Shown here one piece after another: positions 8,162 through 16,599 of a DNA stretch of 64,000 nucleotides (the stretch's first letter is position 1; each line of letters begins with the position of its first letter). Where the stretch lies: the NCBI GenBank assembly GCA_016717335.1, contig JADKFS010000002.1, positions 558,001 through 622,000 on the forward strand. Direction: 5' to 3'. A program made the position numbers and the translations under genes. The DNA is from Candidatus Ribeiella danica (GTDB taxonomy: Bacteria > Chloroflexota > Chloroflexia > Chloroflexales > Roseiflexaceae). The notes under the pieces were generated by a model, which worked only from the letters and a program-made list of their open reading frames with translations, was not told where the DNA came from and did no database searches.

Positions 8162-9451
8162 ATGACGGCAACCGCACATCTGCTCACACCCGATACGCAG
8201 GCGATTCTCTTGCTGACGGGAAGCCTCGGTCAGATCAGGGGACGCGATGTCCAGCCACTCTCGCCGATTGAATATCATCAGTTGGCGCAGTTGCTCCATC
8301 GCCATCAACTCAGGCCGGCTGATTTGCTCGGAGGAGATGGGCTTGCCAGCCTACGGGATGTGGAGCCGCTGCAATTCGATAGTGATCGGATTGCGCGGTT
8401 GTTGAGTCGCGGTGCTGCGTTAGGGCTGACCGTCGAAACCTGGACAAATCGTGGCGTATGGGTAATTAGCCGGAGCGATCCGCAGTATCCTCAGCGACTG
8501 CGGAACCGCCTTGGCAAGACCGCACCGCCAATCTTGTACGGTGTCGGTAACCAGGAGTTACTCGACGCGGGTGGTCTCGCGATTGTTGGATCGCGTGAGA
8601 TCGACGATGTGGCGGTCACATTTACCCGTACCCTTGCATCACGGTGTGCGCGTGATGCTGTGCAAGTGGTCTCTGGCGGCGCGCGTGGCGTCGATAGTGA
8701 AGCGATGCTGACCGCACTGGAAGCAGGCGGTACCGCTGTGGGTGTGCTTGCCGAGAGCCTCGTCAAAGCTGCGGTTGCCGGGAAATACCGATCAGCGCTA
8801 CGGGCAGGCCACCTGGCGCTGACAACTGCGTATGACCCGGATGCTGGTTTCAGCGTCGGTAATGCGATGGGACGCAATAAACAGATCTATGCGCTGAGCG
8901 ACTATGCGCTCGTCGTGAGCGCATCGCTTGAACAGGGCGGAACGTGGAGCGGCGCCGTCGAGAACCTGTCACAGCAGTGGGTGCCGCTGTTTGTGCGGGC
9001 AACGCAGCCAATGCTACCCGGCAATCAGCGCCTGATTGAGCATGGTGGTCTGGCGTTCAGTGATTCGACCATCGCATCGGAAATCCCGCTCAGGGATTGG
9101 CTGGAGGAGCAGCGTGCAGACATACATATCATACAGCGATCTCCTGAGCCTGATGCTAGCAACACTGCGAATGAGAAATCGCAGAGTGGTGATCGGGATC
9201 CACAGCGTATGGACGCGAGCAGCGAGCACCATGACTTGTTCGCTGTTGTCTGGCCCTATCTTGAGGAAGCGCTCCAGACTGAGCGGACTGATCGAGAGTT
9301 AGCAGATCACTTCGAGATCGAATTAGCGCAGGTTCGCGCCTGGTTACAGCGCGCCATCGAAGGCCGTATGGTAAAGAAGTTAAGTAAGCCAGTGCGCTAC
9401 GTGGCCGCGACAAGAACAGCGCAGGCCAATATGCTCCCCCTCTTCTCCTAA
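8162..9451 (+). CDS. DprA/Smf-like DNA-processing protein
   Basis: The 429-residue protein has the Rossmann-like Smf core: IVGSREID (141-148), SGGARGVDSEA (171-181) and GNAMGRNKQIYALSD (233-247). In classical DprA this fold binds single-stranded DNA and loads RecA during transformation. A poorly conserved N-terminal 100 residues precede it, and a winged-helix-like segment (about 355-415) follows a hydrophilic linker. It starts 11 bases after the RecQ-phosphoribosyltransferase gene with GGGAG as ribosome binding site. DprA-like proteins are the antitoxin partner of the PRTase toxin in ShosTA phage defence, so a related role is a reasonable inference. Lower GC again suggests acquisition with its partner. 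Confidence 0.9.
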   Translation: MTATAHLLTPDTQAILLLTGSLGQIRGRDVQPLSPIEYHQLAQLLHRHQLRPADLLGGDGLASLRDVEPLQFDSDRIARLLSRGAALGLTVETWTNRGVWVISRSDPQYPQRLRNRLGKTAPPILYGVGNQELLDAGGLAIVGSREIDDVAVTFTRTLASRCARDAVQVVSGGARGVDSEAMLTALEAGGTAVGVLAESLVKAAVAGKYRSALRAGHLALTTAYDPDAGFSVGNAMGRNKQIYALSDYALVVSASLEQGGTWSGAVENLSQQWVPLFVRATQPMLPGNQRLIEHGGLAFSDSTIASEIPLRDWLEEQRADIHIIQRSPEPDASNTANEKSQSGDRDPQRMDASSEHHDLFAVVWPYLEEALQTERTDRELADHFEIELAQVRAWLQRAIEGRMVKKLSKPVRYVAATRTAQANMLPLFS

Positions 9452-9490
9452 GTTGAAAGGCGGACATCGAAGTGTGCTTGTGGGAGAGCT

Positions 9491-11881
9491 TCAGCCCAGC
9501 TGTACGAGCCCGCGCCGGGCACGCTCGTCGGCCACGGCGGCCTGCCCCAGGCTGAGCCCGCCGTCGTTGGGCGGGACACGCCGGTTGGTGTAAACCCGGA
9601 AGCCGTCGCCGGACAGCTGCTGCTCCAGCCGCTCGAGCAGCAGCCGGTTCTGGAACACGCCGCCGCTGAGCGCCACGACGCCGAGCCCCGTCGCCGCGCG
9701 GGCGCGCGCGCAGCCGGCCGCCAGGAAGGCCGCCACGGTCGCGTGGAAGCGCCCCGCGATCCGGCCGGGCGCCTCGCCGCCGCGCAGGTCGCGCACGATC
9801 GCCGCGAGCGTGGAGCCGACCTCGATCCGGAACGGCGCTCCGTCGGCAAGGTCGAACGGGTAGGGCGCGGCGTCTCGCTCGGCGATCGCCTCCAGCTCGA
9901 TCGCGGCCTGACCCTCGTAGAGCGCCTCGCCGCGCAGGCCGATCAGCGCCGCCACGGCGTCGAACAGCCGCCCCAGGCTCGACGCCGGCGGGCTGTTGAC
10001 CCCGCGCGCGATCATCTGCGCCAGCACCGCCCAGCGCGCCCGGTCGAGCGCGCGAGTGAACGGAATGTCCAGGTCGGCGAACGCCGCGCCGTAGAGCTGG
10101 GACAGGTAGGCGGCCGCGACGCGCCAGGGCTGGCGCACGGCCTGGTCGCCGCCCGGCAGCGGCACGTAGGCCAGGTGCCCGGCGCGCGTGAAGCCGGCCA
10201 GGTCGGCCACCAGCAGCTCGCAGCCCCAGATTGCGCCGTCCAGCCCGTAGCCGGTGCCGTCGGCCGCCACGCCAATCACCTGGCCCGCCAGCCCGTGCTC
10301 GGCGATCACGCTGGCGATGTGCGCGTGGTGGTGCTGCACGCCGACCTTGAGCGCGACCGGCGACGCGAGCGCCTCCTGGGTCGCCAGGTAGCCGGGGTGC
10401 AGGTCGTAGGCCACCAGCTCGGGCGCGATGTCGAACAGGCGCTGGTAGTGCGCGATCCCCTCGCGCAGCGAGGTCAGCGTCTCGAGGTTCTCCAGGTCGC
10501 CGATGTGGTGGCTGACGAAGGCTTGCCGCCCGCGCGCCAGGCAGAAGGTGTTCTTGAGGTGGCCGCCGTAGGCCAGCACCGGCAGCGCGAGCGCGCGGCT
10601 CAGCTCGATCGGCGCGGGGGCGTAGCCGCGCGATCGGCGGAAGATCTGCTCGCCCCCGGCGGCGACACGCGTCACCGTGTCGTCGCAGCGGGTCAGGATG
10701 GCGCGGTTGTGCAGCAGGAACGCGTCGGCGATCGGCGCCAGGCGCTCGATCGCGTCCTCGTCGCGGTAGGCGATCGGCTCGTCGCTCAGGTTGCCGCTGG
10801 TCATCACCAGCCCAATCGGCCGGCCGGGCGCCAGCGCGGCGAAGGCGCGCAGCAGCAGGTGGTGCAGCGGCGTGTACGGCAGCATCAGGCCGAGCGCGGC
10901 GTGGCCGGGCGCGAGCGCATCGGGCGCCGGCGCGCCGGGCCGCCGCTCCAGCAGGACGATCGGGCGGCGGTGCGACTCCAGCAGCCGCGCCTCGGGATCG
11001 GCCACGAGGCAGAGCTGCCGCGCGTCCTCCAGCGTGGCGACCATCAGCGCGAACGGCTTGGCCTCGCGGCGCTTGCGCGCGCGCAGCCGGCCGACCGCCG
11101 CCGGGTCGAGCGCGTCGCAGGCCAGGTGGTAGCCGCCTAGTCCCTTGATCGCCAGAATAGCGCCGGCCGCGAGGCGCTGCGCGGCCTGGGCGATTGGGTC
11201 GACTGGAAACTGCATATCAAGGTGACCAGGAGACCGGGAGTCAAGGAGAGTCTCATCGTGCATGTCTCCTGGTCTCCTGGTCTCCTGGTCGGGCGCTATC
11301 TCGAAGCGCACGGACGGCCCGCAGGCCGGGCACGCGTTCGGCTGGGCGTGGAAGCGCCGATCGAGCGGGTTCTCGTACTCAGCGCGGCAGGCCGGGCACA
11401 TCGGGAAGACCCGCATGGTGGTCTTATCGCGGTCGTAGGGCACATCGGCGACGATCGTGAAGCGCGGGCCGCAGTTGGTGCAGTTGATGAACGGGTAGCC
11501 AAAGCGCCGGTCGGCCGGATCGAATAGCTCGCGCAGGCAGTCGTCGCAGGTCGCGCTGTCAGGCGCGATCAGCGTGCCGCGGTGGGCGGCGGCCTGGCTG
11601 TGCGCGATCGCGAAGGCCGTCTCGCCGCGCGGCGCGAGCGCCTCGCGCTCGACCGATTCGATCCGCGCCAGCGGTGGGCGCTCGTCCTTCAGGGCGGCGG
11701 CGAAGGATTCCAGCGCGGCCGGCAGCCCCTCGACCTCGATCAGCACCCCGTCGGCGTCGTTCAGCACGAAGCCGGCCAGGCCAAAGCGCAGCGCCAGCCC
11801 GTAGACAAACGGGCGGAACCCGACCCCCTGCACGATCCCGCGCACGCGGATGCGCCAGCGCGGCGGCGCGGCTTCGGTCAT
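9491..11881 (-). CDS. hypF: Carbamoyltransferase HypF
   Basis: The 796-residue protein has all HypF modules: an N-terminal acylphosphatase domain (GIVQGVGFRPFV), two zinc-finger motifs (CDDC/CTNCG and CPAC/CPACG, about residues 110-195), a YrdC-like nucleotide-binding domain, and a Kae1-like C-terminal domain with HHHAH and GGVFQNRLL. HypF makes the thiocarbamoyl group on HypE that becomes the cyanide ligands of [NiFe] hydrogenase. It is divergent from hypABCDE. Residues of about 197-222 are encoded by an octamer repeat cluster placed between the zinc fingers and the YrdC domain, an in-frame insertion that other HypF proteins would not be expected to have. Confidence 0.96.
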   Translation of the reverse strand: MTEAAPPRWRIRVRGIVQGVGFRPFVYGLALRFGLAGFVLNDADGVLIEVEGLPAALESFAAALKDERPPLARIESVEREALAPRGETAFAIAHSQAAAHRGTLIAPDSATCDDCLRELFDPADRRFGYPFINCTNCGPRFTIVADVPYDRDKTTMRVFPMCPACRAEYENPLDRRFHAQPNACPACGPSVRFEIAPDQETRRPGDMHDETLLDSRSPGHLDMQFPVDPIAQAAQRLAAGAILAIKGLGGYHLACDALDPAAVGRLRARKRREAKPFALMVATLEDARQLCLVADPEARLLESHRRPIVLLERRPGAPAPDALAPGHAALGLMLPYTPLHHLLLRAFAALAPGRPIGLVMTSGNLSDEPIAYRDEDAIERLAPIADAFLLHNRAILTRCDDTVTRVAAGGEQIFRRSRGYAPAPIELSRALALPVLAYGGHLKNTFCLARGRQAFVSHHIGDLENLETLTSLREGIAHYQRLFDIAPELVAYDLHPGYLATQEALASPVALKVGVQHHHAHIASVIAEHGLAGQVIGVAADGTGYGLDGAIWGCELLVADLAGFTRAGHLAYVPLPGGDQAVRQPWRVAAAYLSQLYGAAFADLDIPFTRALDRARWAVLAQMIARGVNSPPASSLGRLFDAVAALIGLRGEALYEGQAAIELEAIAERDAAPYPFDLADGAPFRIEVGSTLAAIVRDLRGGEAPGRIAGRFHATVAAFLAAGCARARAATGLGVVALSGGVFQNRLLLERLEQQLSGDGFRVYTNRRVPPNDGGLSLGQAAVADERARRGLVQLG
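11214..11292. repeat. Palindromic octamer cluster inside hypF
   Basis: Copies of GACCAGGA-type repeats face inverted TCCTGGTC copies, making a long hairpin. It is translated in frame as part of HypF (about residues 197-222). Confidence 0.8.
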
Positions 11882-12006
11882 CTGGCCTCCATCTGACAGC
11901 GCCAGTTAAGGGATCGCACGTTGGAACTGTCACACCTTAACCGCCACCTCGTGTCGCAGCCATTATAATCCCAAAGACAAGGCTCTTGCGAACCTTACAG
12001 TTCCAT

Positions 12007-12120
12007 GTGCAGGGCTAATGCAAGGTCTTTCGACCCCACCCCCTGCTCCCGCCCCTGACAGGGGCGAGGGAAACACATGTGGCGTGGTGGTGCGGTCGCT
12101 TTGCGACACCACGCCAACAA
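12007..12120. mobile_element. R3-family hairpin repeat, copy a
   Basis: It begins with GTGCAGGGCTAATGCA, shared with 19946 and, as GCGCAGGGCTAATGCA, with 30501. Two hairpins follow: one around CCCCTGACAGGGG, and one around GTGGTG...CACCAC. No matching right end is visible, so it may be truncated. It fills most of the hypF-hypA gap. Another repeat, ACTGTAAGGTTCGCAAGAGC, lies inverted just upstream (11982-12001) and recurs at 30050. Confidence 0.65.
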
Positions 12121-12129
12121 TTAAAAAAG

Positions 12130-12498
12130 ATGCACGAGCTATCGATCGCCTATAGCCTGGTCGAGCTGGCCAGCGCGGCGGCAGCCGAGGCCGGGGTCGC
12201 GCACATCAGCGTGGTACACCTGCGGCTCGGGGCGCTCGCCGGCGTCGTGCGCGACGCGCTGGAGTTCGGCTTCGAGATCGCCGCGGCCGACACGCCGCTC
12301 GCCGGCGCGCGGCTGGCGATCGAGGAGCTGCCGGTGCAGATCTACTGCCCGAGCTGCGACGCGCCGGCGACCCTGCCGGACGTCCGACAGTTCTGCTGCC
12401 CCCGCTGCGGGACCCCGACCGCCCGGATCGTCCAGGGCCGCGAGCTGGAGCTGGTCGCGCTCGAGTACGAGGAGACGGCTGAACGTTTGAACGTTTGA
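12130..12498 (+). CDS. hypA: Hydrogenase nickel-insertion protein HypA
   Basis: The 122-residue protein begins MHELSIAYSL, where the His2 amine and side chain form the nickel site in HypA. The zinc-binding pairs CPSC and CCPRC are at about residues 74-98. HypA delivers nickel to the hydrogenase large subunit with HypB. Starts upstream of 12130 add non-homologous residues. The last residues (ERLNV) and the stop codon are encoded by a GAACGTTT repeat array, so the natural C-terminus has been replaced or extended by repeat sequence. Confidence 0.95.
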   Translation: MHELSIAYSLVELASAAAAEAGVAHISVVHLRLGALAGVVRDALEFGFEIAAADTPLAGARLAIEELPVQIYCPSCDAPATLPDVRQFCCPRCGTPTARIVQGRELELVALEYEETAERLNV

Positions 12499-12590
12499 AC
12501 GCTGAACGTTTGAACGTTTGAACGCTGAACGTTTGAACGCTGAACGCTGAACGCTGAATGCTGAACGCTGACCGCTGACCGAACAGGAGC
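12479..12590. repeat. Tandem 7-8 bp repeat array (GAACGTTT / GAACGCT)
   Basis: About 14 tandem copies alternating between the octamer GAACGTTT and the heptamer GAACGCT. It starts within the last codons of hypA and ends a few bases before the hypB ribosome binding site. Such arrays are likely to change length between strains. Confidence 0.9.
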
Positions 12591-12595
12591 GCACG

Positions 12596-13267
12596 ATGTC
12601 CAGCCCACGGCTGCTCGATATTCGCCAGGGAGTGCTGAGCAAGAACGACCGGCTGGCCGCCGATCTGCGCGGCCGCTTCGAGCGCGCCGGCGTCTTCGTC
12701 GTCAACCTGCTCTCCAGCCCCGGCGCCGGCAAGACCCGGCTGCTCGAGGAGACGCTGCGCATGCTCGGGCGGCGCCACCGCGTGGCCGCGCTGGTGGGCG
12801 ACATGGCAACCGACAACGACGCGCGGCGGCTGGCCCGCAGCGGCGCGCCGGTGCGCCAGATCGAGACCGGCGACCTGTGCCACCTCGAGGCCAGCCTGGT
12901 CGAGCGCCACCTGGCGGGCTGGGATCTCGGCGCGCTCGACTTCCTGTTCATCGAGAACGTCGGCAACCTGGTCTGCCCGACCGAGTACGACCTGGGCGAG
13001 GCCGCGCGCGCGGTGCTGCTGGCGGTGACCGAGGGCGAAGATAAGCCGCTCAAGTACCCCGGCACGTTCATCTCGGCCGACTGCGTGGTGGTGACCAAGG
13101 CCGACCTGGCCGAGGCGGTCGAGCTCGACCGCGCGGCGCTCGACGCCAATATCCAGGCGGTGCACCCCGGCGTCCCAGCGCTGTACACCTCGGCCAAGAC
13201 CGGCGCGGGCCTCGACGCGTGGCTGGCCTGGCTGGAGGCGCGGCGCGGCGCTCGTGTGAGCAGGTGA
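12596..13267 (+). CDS. hypB: Hydrogenase maturation GTPase HypB
   Basis: The 223-residue SIMIBI GTPase has the P-loop SSPGAGKT (about residues 40-47), the GDMATDNDARR switch, the metal-site segment around C98 (DLCHLEASLV), ENVGNLVCP, and the NKXD equivalent TKAD. HypB drives nickel delivery with HypA. The N-terminal CXXCGC and histidine-rich stretches of some HypB proteins are absent, so it is the short form without a nickel-storage tail. ATG follows AGGAG with seven bases between. It sits in the hypABCDE run. Confidence 0.95.
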   Translation: MSSPRLLDIRQGVLSKNDRLAADLRGRFERAGVFVVNLLSSPGAGKTRLLEETLRMLGRRHRVAALVGDMATDNDARRLARSGAPVRQIETGDLCHLEASLVERHLAGWDLGALDFLFIENVGNLVCPTEYDLGEAARAVLLAVTEGEDKPLKYPGTFISADCVVVTKADLAEAVELDRAALDANIQAVHPGVPALYTSAKTGAGLDAWLAWLEARRGARVSR

Positions 13268-13299
13268 TGAGGCCAGAGGTGATCGGGCGATCAGGTGAA

Positions 13300-13372
13300 C
13301 GACTTGGTCTTTGGTCTTTGGTCCATCGTCTTCGGTCTATCGTCTCCCGTCATTGTCACCTTGTCAGACGCA
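13300..13372. repeat. Heptamer cluster (GGTCTTT type)
   Basis: Tandem GGTCTTT-like units between hypB and hypC (GACTTGGTCTTTGGTCTTTG, then CATCGTC-type units). Same family as the repeats at 13672, 24045 and 45961. Confidence 0.7.
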
Positions 13373-13394
13373 GCAGGTGCAAAAGGAGAAAGCC

Positions 13395-13658
13395 ATGTGC
13401 CTCGGCATCCCAGGCCGGGTAAAAGCGATCAGTGAGATCGGCGGTGTGCGGATGGGCAAGGTCGACTTCGCCGGGATCGAGAAGGAGGTCTGTCTGGCCT
13501 ACCTGCCCGAGCTCGCGGTCGGCGACTACACGATCGTGCACGTCGGCTTCGCGATCACCCAGCTCGACGAGCAGTCCGCGCTCGAGACGCTGGAGCTGTT
13601 CCGCAGCATGGGCATGCTCGACGAGGAGCTGAAGGCCGGAGCGGAAGGGCTGGCATAG
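13395..13658 (+). CDS. hypC: Hydrogenase assembly chaperone HypC
   Basis: The 87-residue protein starts MCLGIPGRV, whose Cys2 binds the Fe(CN)2CO unit with HypD. The fold also shows the typical GDYTIVHVGFAI segment. An AAGGAGA Shine-Dalgarno at 13383-13389 supports ATG 13395 over upstream in-frame starts. HypC shuttles the iron centre to the hydrogenase precursor. Next gene in the set is hypD, separated by a heptamer palindrome. Confidence 0.96.
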   Translation: MCLGIPGRVKAISEIGGVRMGKVDFAGIEKEVCLAYLPELAVGDYTIVHVGFAITQLDEQSALETLELFRSMGMLDEELKAGAEGLA

Positions 13659-13671
13659 TGCTTGGCTGTTG

Positions 13672-13745
13672 AGACGAAGGACGAACGACCAAGGACCAAC
13701 ATCGTTTCTCGTCTTTCGTCTTTGGTCCTTGGTCCAAAGCAGCTA
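13672..13745. repeat. Heptamer palindrome (GACCAAG/CTTGGTC)
   Basis: GACGAAGGACGAACGACCAAG on the left is mirrored by CGTCTTTGGTCCTTGGTCC on the right. It separates hypC and hypD and could form a strong intercistronic hairpin. Confidence 0.85.
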
Positions 13746-13770
13746 CGGATGTTGGGAAAGCTGCACGAGC

Positions 13771-14877
13771 ATGAAATACCTGGACGAGTACCGCGACCCC
13801 GAGCTGGCCCGGCGGCTGTTCGAGCAGATCCGCCGGATCACCACGCGCCCGTGGGCGCTGATGGAGGTCTGCGGCGGGCAGACCCACTCGATCATCCGCA
13901 ACGGGATCGACCAGCTGCTGCCGCCCGAGATCGAGCTGATCCACGGCCCCGGCTGCCCGGTCTGCGTCACGCCGCTCGAGATGATCGACAAGGCCCTGGC
14001 GATCGCGGCGCGCCCAGGCGTGATCTTCTGCTCGTTCGGCGACATGCTGCGCGTGCCGGGCAGCAGCCAGGATCTGTTCCGGGTCAAGAGCGCGGGCGGC
14101 GACGTGCGGATCGTCTACTCGCCGCTCGACGCGATCAGGCTGGCCCAGCAGAACCCCGGCCGCGCGGTGGTGTTCTTCGGGATCGGCTTCGAGACGACCG
14201 CGCCGGCCAACGCGATGGCGGTCTTCCAGGCGAAAAGGCTCGGGCTGACGAACTTCTCGATGCTGGTCTCGCACGTGCTGGTGCCGCCGGCGATCGCGGC
14301 GATCATGGAGTCGCCGGCGCATCGCGTGCAGGCGTTTCTGGCCGCCGGGCACGTCTGCAGCGTGATGGGCACCTGGCAGTACGGCCCGCTGGTCGAGAAG
14401 TACCGCGTGCCGATCGTCGTGACCGGCTTCGAGCCGCTGGACGTGTTGGAGGGCATCCGCCGCGCCGTGACGCAGCTCGAGCAGGGCCGCGCCGAGCTGG
14501 AGAACGCCTACGCGCGCGCGGTGTGCCCCGAGGGCAACCTGGCCGCGCAGCAGATGCTCGCCGACGTGTTCGAGCTGACCGACCGCGGCTGGCGCGGGAT
14601 CGGGACCATCCCGCAGAGCGGCTGGCGGCTGCGCGAGGCCTACCGCGACTTCGACGCCGAGGCGCGCTTCGCGGTCGGCGACATCCGCACCGCGGAGTCG
14701 CCGCTCTGCCACAGCGGCGAGGTGCTGCAGGGGCTGCTCAAGCCGAACCAGTGCCCGGCGTTCGGCAAGCAGTGCACCCCGCGCTCGCCGCTCGGCGCGA
14801 CGATGGTGTCGAGCGAGGGCGCCTGCGCGGCCTACTACCAGTACGGGCGCTTCGTCCGGCCCGAGGAAGTAGCTTGA
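13771..14877 (+). CDS. hypD: Hydrogenase maturation protein HypD
   Basis: The 368-residue protein begins MKYLDEYRDP, which matches HypD; extending to 13669 would translate a repeat palindrome. Key cysteines are visible: MEVCGGQTH, GPGCPVCV, and the C-terminal cluster (LCHSGEV, CPAFGKQC and CAAYYQYG) that ligates the [4Fe-4S] cluster. With HypC it assembles Fe(CN)2CO. It is followed by a spacer of about 100 bp with degenerate repeats before hypE. Confidence 0.95.
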   Translation: MKYLDEYRDPELARRLFEQIRRITTRPWALMEVCGGQTHSIIRNGIDQLLPPEIELIHGPGCPVCVTPLEMIDKALAIAARPGVIFCSFGDMLRVPGSSQDLFRVKSAGGDVRIVYSPLDAIRLAQQNPGRAVVFFGIGFETTAPANAMAVFQAKRLGLTNFSMLVSHVLVPPAIAAIMESPAHRVQAFLAAGHVCSVMGTWQYGPLVEKYRVPIVVTGFEPLDVLEGIRRAVTQLEQGRAELENAYARAVCPEGNLAAQQMLADVFELTDRGWRGIGTIPQSGWRLREAYRDFDAEARFAVGDIRTAESPLCHSGEVLQGLLKPNQCPAFGKQCTPRSPLGATMVSSEGACAAYYQYGRFVRPEEVA

Positions 14878-14879
14878 CA

Positions 14880-14965
14880 TCGGTTGTGCTCCGCAGATAG
14901 CATAGCGCGGATAATGCGAATCGCAAAGCTTATTCGCTTTATTCGTGTAATCCGCGGATGAATTA
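14880..14965. repeat. Degenerate inverted repeat (GCGGATAATGCGAATC type)
   Basis: AT-richer spacer between hypD and hypE. CCGCAGAT and GCGGATAATGCGAAT face ATTCG..TAATCCGCGGATGAAT. Similar AT-rich units (GCAGATGAACGC, GCGTTTATC) recur at 45379-45515. Confidence 0.5.
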
Positions 14966-14976
14966 GGATCGGCACG

Positions 14977-16035
14977 ATGAGCAATAGTTTGAACTTGGAG
15001 GGCTGGTCCTGCCCGCTGCCACTGCGCGACCACCCGAACATCGTGATGGGCCACGGCGGCGGCGGCAAGCTCTCGGCCGAGCTGGTCGAGCACCTGTTCC
15101 TGCCGGCCTTTCGGAACGCGACCAACGCGCAGCTGGGCGACTCGGCCGTGGTCGAGGTCGGCGGCGCGCGGCTGGCCTACTCGACCGACTCGTTCGTGGT
15201 GCGGCCGTTGTTCTTCCCCGGCGGCAACATCGGCGAGCTGGCGGTCAACGGCACCGTCAACGACATCGCCATGAGCGGCGCGCAGCCGCTGTTTCTCAGC
15301 GCCGGCTTCATCCTCGAGGAGGGCATGCCGCTCGCGCAGCTCGGCGCCATCGCCGAGTCGATGGGCGCGGCCGCCCGGCGGGCCGGCGTCGCGCTCGTGA
15401 CCGGCGACACCAAGGTGGTCGACCGCGGGCACGGCGACGGGGTCTATATCAACACCAGCGGCTTCGGGGTCATCCCCGAGGGCGTGCGGATCGGGCCGGA
15501 CCTAGCTCGCCCCGGCGACGCCGTGATCGTCAGCGGCGAGATCGGCGCGCACGGGATCGCCATCCTGAGCGTGCGCGAGGGACTCGAGTTCGGCGCGCCG
15601 GTCGAGTCCGACACCGCCGCGCTGAACGGGCTGGTCGCCGCGATGCTGGAGGAGACCCACGACATCCACGCGCTGCGCGACCCCACCCGCGGCGGGATGG
15701 CCTCGACGCTGAACGAGATCGCGCGCGCATCCAGGGTCGGCATCGCGATCGAGGAGCGCACCGTGCCGGTGCCCGACGCCGTGCGGGCGGCCTGCGAGCT
15801 GCTTGGGCTGGACCCGCTGTACGTCGCGAACGAGGGCAAGCTGGTGGCGATCGCGCCGGCCGCGGTCGCGGAGCGGCTGCTGGCGCGCATGCGCGCTCAC
15901 CAGCTCGGCCGGCGCGCAGCGATCGTCGGGCGCGTCACCGCCGAGCACCCCGGCGTGGTGGTCGCGCGCACCGGCATCGGCGGGATGCGGGTGGTCGATA
16001 TGATGGTGGGCGAGCAGCTGCCGCGGATCTGCTAG
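14977..16035 (+). CDS. hypE: Hydrogenase maturation protein HypE
   Basis: The 352-residue AIR-synthase-like protein has the glycine-rich GHGGGGKLSAELV near the N-terminus and DPTRGGMASTLNEIA in the middle. It ends in PRIC, whose terminal cysteine is thiocarbamoylated by HypF and dehydrated to thiocyanate. It is the last gene of hypABCDE. Internal Asp and Lys residues of the ATP site (STDSF, VTGDTKVV) are present, so the enzyme looks intact. SelD is a paralogue, but the PRIC tail identifies HypE. Confidence 0.97.
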   Translation: MSNSLNLEGWSCPLPLRDHPNIVMGHGGGGKLSAELVEHLFLPAFRNATNAQLGDSAVVEVGGARLAYSTDSFVVRPLFFPGGNIGELAVNGTVNDIAMSGAQPLFLSAGFILEEGMPLAQLGAIAESMGAAARRAGVALVTGDTKVVDRGHGDGVYINTSGFGVIPEGVRIGPDLARPGDAVIVSGEIGAHGIAILSVREGLEFGAPVESDTAALNGLVAAMLEETHDIHALRDPTRGGMASTLNEIARASRVGIAIEERTVPVPDAVRAACELLGLDPLYVANEGKLVAIAPAAVAERLLARMRAHQLGRRAAIVGRVTAEHPGVVVARTGIGGMRVVDMMVGEQLPRIC

Positions 16036-16073
16036 CCCCGCTGGGGCGCGGCGCCCCCGGCCCGCCGCCGCGT

Positions 16074-16112
16074 GCCATTGCAGATTGCAGCTTGTCGATT
16101 GCAGATTGCGGC
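16074..16112. repeat. Heptamer cluster (ATTGCAG)
   Basis: CATTGCAGATTGCAGCTTG followed by CGATTGCAGATTGCGG, downstream of hypE. No gene is seen in 16036-16599 apart from this cluster and the R1 element. Confidence 0.75.
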
Positions 16113-16254
16113 GAGCGCGTGTTGATACCATACCTCTCACCGACGACCGCCTACCTGTTGCACGAGACAACCCGCGCCGGTTCGTGTGGCCTCCGGCCAG
16201 GTGTTTTTCCGGCGCGCCCCTGGCCCCGGTCACTTTGTCACCTGGTCAGCTGGT

Positions 16255-16500
16255 CAGCTTTTCTCCGGGGCGCTGCGCCCCTGGCCCCCCTCCGGCAAAT
16301 GATGTCTGTGGCATATCCGATAGTGGTGGCGCATGCCCAGCACCATCCCTGCGAGGCCAGTTGCCTCCCGCTGCGCGTGGATTCAGCCGGGCATGCGCGT
16401 CAAGCGCTGAACGTGAGGTTGCGTCATGTTGGGGTCCAGGGGCGCAAGCCCCGGCCGGGGGGTGGCGGGGGCGCGCAGCCCCCGAAAAATGCCCTGGCTT
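16255..16500 (-). mobile_element. R1-family hairpin repeat, copy a
   Basis: Read on the minus strand it has the R1 order. A GGGGGCTGCGCGCCCCC hairpin end comes first, then CCGGCCGGGGCTTGCGCCCC and CTGGACCCCAA. The core contains GCGCATGCCCGGCTGAATCC, and CATCATTTGCCGG leads to the other end, GGGGCGCAGCGCCCCGG. The same order recurs at 25308-25606 and 47237-47553. No reading frame is shared, so it is probably a non-autonomous mobile or structured non-coding repeat. Confidence 0.75.
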
Positions 16501-16599
16501 GACTCGATCGCCGTTCAGGGGGATACTCGGCGCACACGAGATCTGGGCCGGATGGCGGCCTACTGCGTTCGAGCAGATGGTTGGACGAGGAGGCATCGT

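Noticed and set aside
9743..11140. 465-residue frame on the + strand opposite hypF
   Set aside because: It is an R/A/Q-rich shadow of the minus-strand HypF, which has all domain motifs; no motif appears in the shadow.
11214..11292. Possible CRISPR-like repeat
   Set aside because: Units are 8 bp and contiguous with no spacers; they form a hairpin and are translated.
11964..11969. TATAAT as hypA or hypF promoter
   Set aside because: No acceptable -35 at 16-18 bases on either strand.
12479..12590. CRISPR array
   Set aside because: The 7-8 bp units are tandem with no unique spacers and no cas genes are nearby.
13555..15432. 625-residue minus frame opposite hypD and hypE
   Set aside because: Antisense shadow; HypD and HypE signatures lie on the + strand.
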